The position numbers were made by a program, and so were the translations under genes. A model generated the notes under the pieces. That model ran no database searches. It saw nothing but the letters and a program-made list of their open reading frames with translations, and was not told the origin of the DNA. This document shows positions 62,998 through 64,000 of a stretch of 64,000 nucleotides of DNA, piece by piece. The stretch covers positions 2,191,501 through 2,255,500 of the forward strand of contig NZ_CP071798.1 of NCBI RefSeq assembly GCF_017498505.1, in the 5' to 3' direction. The stretch is from Sporosarcina sp. Te-1 (lineage in GTDB: Bacteria; Bacillota; Bacilli; Bacillales_A; Planococcaceae). Positions within the stretch are counted from its first letter, which is position 1; each line of letters starts with the position of its first letter.

Positions 62998-63097
62998 GAA
63001 AGATCCCCCTTGCGCTAGTAACTTCATTGATTTAGCATGAAAATTTGCACTTTATTATGGATCAAGCTATAGCGAATTCCATTCCATTCAGGAATTT

Positions 63098-63874
63098 CTA
63101 ATATAAATGTACAGCGTATTCAAATGCTGTGATCCCGTATACTCTTTTAAAATGTTTATTTAGATGGGGTAAATCAACGAAATTACATTCAGCTACTGTT
63201 GTGTAAATATCCCGATTCGCATCCAGCAGTTCCTTAGCACGTTCAATTTTACAGTTAAGATAGTATTGATAAGGCGTAATGCCTGTATGCGACTTGAACA
63301 ACCGGATAAACTGGAACTTTGATAGATCTAACTCTTCACTAATCTCGTCCAGTTTCAGTACCTTCCCCAAATCCGCATGGAGCAGTTCTTTGGCTTTTAG
63401 TATTAACGTGTTATCTTTCTTCGAATCACCCGAAAAATTCGATTGGACGAGACGATCTGTAAGTGATAGGAACAATTCATTGCAAAGTGCTTCGTCTTTT
63501 CCCTTTGATATGGCCTGGGCTAGTTGCAAGACACTTTGTTTAAGTCCATCATTGTACACGATAGGTGCCTGAAAACGAACAATATCCTTTTTACCGGTAA
63601 CCTCTAAAAGCATTTGCGGATCAATGTAGAGCATGACATAATCGAGACCCGATTCGTCATGCGCCATTCCATCGTGTGGCTGTTCCGGATTGAAAAGCAT
63701 CACGCCGCTTGGATAGGATAGCTGTAAGCTGCCATCCAAATGATATTGTTGTATACCGCGCAGGGTTACACCGATTGCATACTCCTTATGGGAATGCTTT
63801 TTATACTGGAAATCTGTGAAACTAGCCGACAACGCGGTAATATCCGCTGCTTTTTTATAGATGAATTTATCCAA
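63098..63874 (-). CDS. AraC-family transcriptional regulator
   Basis: A 258-residue AraC regulator. An N-terminal cupin sensor domain (HSHKEYAIGVTLRGIQQYHL, SGVMLFNPEQPHDGMAHDES) is followed by two helix-turn-helix motifs: LDEISEELDLSKFQFIRLFK with SHTGITPYQYYLN, then TVAECNFVDLPHLNKHFKRV with YGITAFEY. TTG 63874 is chosen because GGAGGTGAGG precedes it at good spacing; the ATG at 63889 lies inside that site. This AraC subgroup often controls a neighbouring exporter gene (LysE or similar), which may lie beyond the window edge. Confidence 0.85.
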   Translation of the reverse strand: MDKFIYKKAADITALSASFTDFQYKKHSHKEYAIGVTLRGIQQYHLDGSLQLSYPSGVMLFNPEQPHDGMAHDESGLDYVMLYIDPQMLLEVTGKKDIVRFQAPIVYNDGLKQSVLQLAQAISKGKDEALCNELFLSLTDRLVQSNFSGDSKKDNTLILKAKELLHADLGKVLKLDEISEELDLSKFQFIRLFKSHTGITPYQYYLNCKIERAKELLDANRDIYTTVAECNFVDLPHLNKHFKRVYGITAFEYAVHLY

Positions 63875-64000
63875 GGACCTCACCTCCATGCAGTAATATG
63901 TAAGCATCCGTTCAGTGAGATGAATGCGCAAAAATAGTCTTAGCTCCAGATCATAATGGTCGCATATACTAAACATAGTGCCATTGTGATATTCAGAGCT

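Noticed and set aside
1..64000. CRISPR arrays, tRNA, rRNA, T-box or classical riboswitches
   Set aside because: No regularly spaced direct repeats, cloverleaf-type genes or familiar riboswitch cores were noticed on reading; this is a visual check, not a covariance search.

Overview
The window looks like chromosome from a low-to-moderate G+C, endospore-forming member of the Bacillales, plausibly Planococcaceae/Sporosarcina (an inference, not tested). The reasons are strong Gram-positive ribosome binding sites (GGAGG), frequent TTG starts, a complete GerA-type spore germinant receptor operon, S-layer-homology (SLH) proteins, lipoproteins, an ECF sigma/anti-sigma pair, and a CitST-like two-component pair beside a citrate-type transporter. 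I saw no rRNA, tRNA or CRISPR array.

Layout. 0.1-7.8 kb: an exported LVIVD-repeat protein, a decayed acetyltransferase, an SLH protein and a 789-residue protein with a C-terminal trans-prenyl synthase domain. 8.3-15.2 kb: a small membrane/exported pair, a GNAT acetyltransferase, an orphan sugar-type binding lipoprotein, and a phosphoesterase-MFS pair. 16.4-20.4 kb: germinant receptor operon (A, B, C and a small D-like protein), bracketed by broken copies of the 10.1-kb GNAT gene. 21-27.5 kb: a decay zone (aldo/keto reductase with one stop codon, RsbR-type remnant, purine permease split in two); the permease is interrupted by about 2.8 kb of AT-rich DNA carrying a radC fragment, a lipoprotein and a secreted trypsin-like protease. 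27.7-33.4 kb: a tight five-gene operon (PUA/EVE-like HNH nuclease, nuclease-helicase of DUF2075 type, Nudix hydrolase, TPR/winged-helix protein, metallopeptidase). 34.4-35.9 kb: a Kiwa-like pair (KwaA/KwaB type) with a frameshift. 36.4-43.3 kb: type I restriction-modification hsdM-hsdS-hsdR. Together 30-43 kb forms a defence island, closed by an IS3-family element at 43.7-45.1 kb and several gene remnants to 46.6 kb. 46.8-63.9 kb returns to ordinary chromosome, almost all on the minus strand: DUF4179 anti-sigma and ECF sigma, a second SLH protein, small enzymes, a three-gene RR-HK-lipoprotein operon, a polysaccharide deacetylase, a CitMHS transporter with its two-component system, and an AraC regulator.

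How genes work together. Three genes far apart in the window (SLH at 3.7-5.2 kb, SLH at 48.8-49.9 kb, deacetylase at 57.2-58.5 kb) have the same ECF-type promoter, TGAAAC-N16-CGTC, 35-50 bases ahead of their starts, so they look like one cell-envelope regulon, possibly served by the sigma factor encoded here. The citrate-type transporter follows its sensor and regulator and carries a near-consensus catabolite-response element.

Most novel candidates: the five-gene nuclease operon, the Kiwa-like pair in reversed gene order, the prenyl synthase with a second aspartate-rich all-alpha-like region, and the ECF regulon. No database search was possible; family names come from motif recognition.
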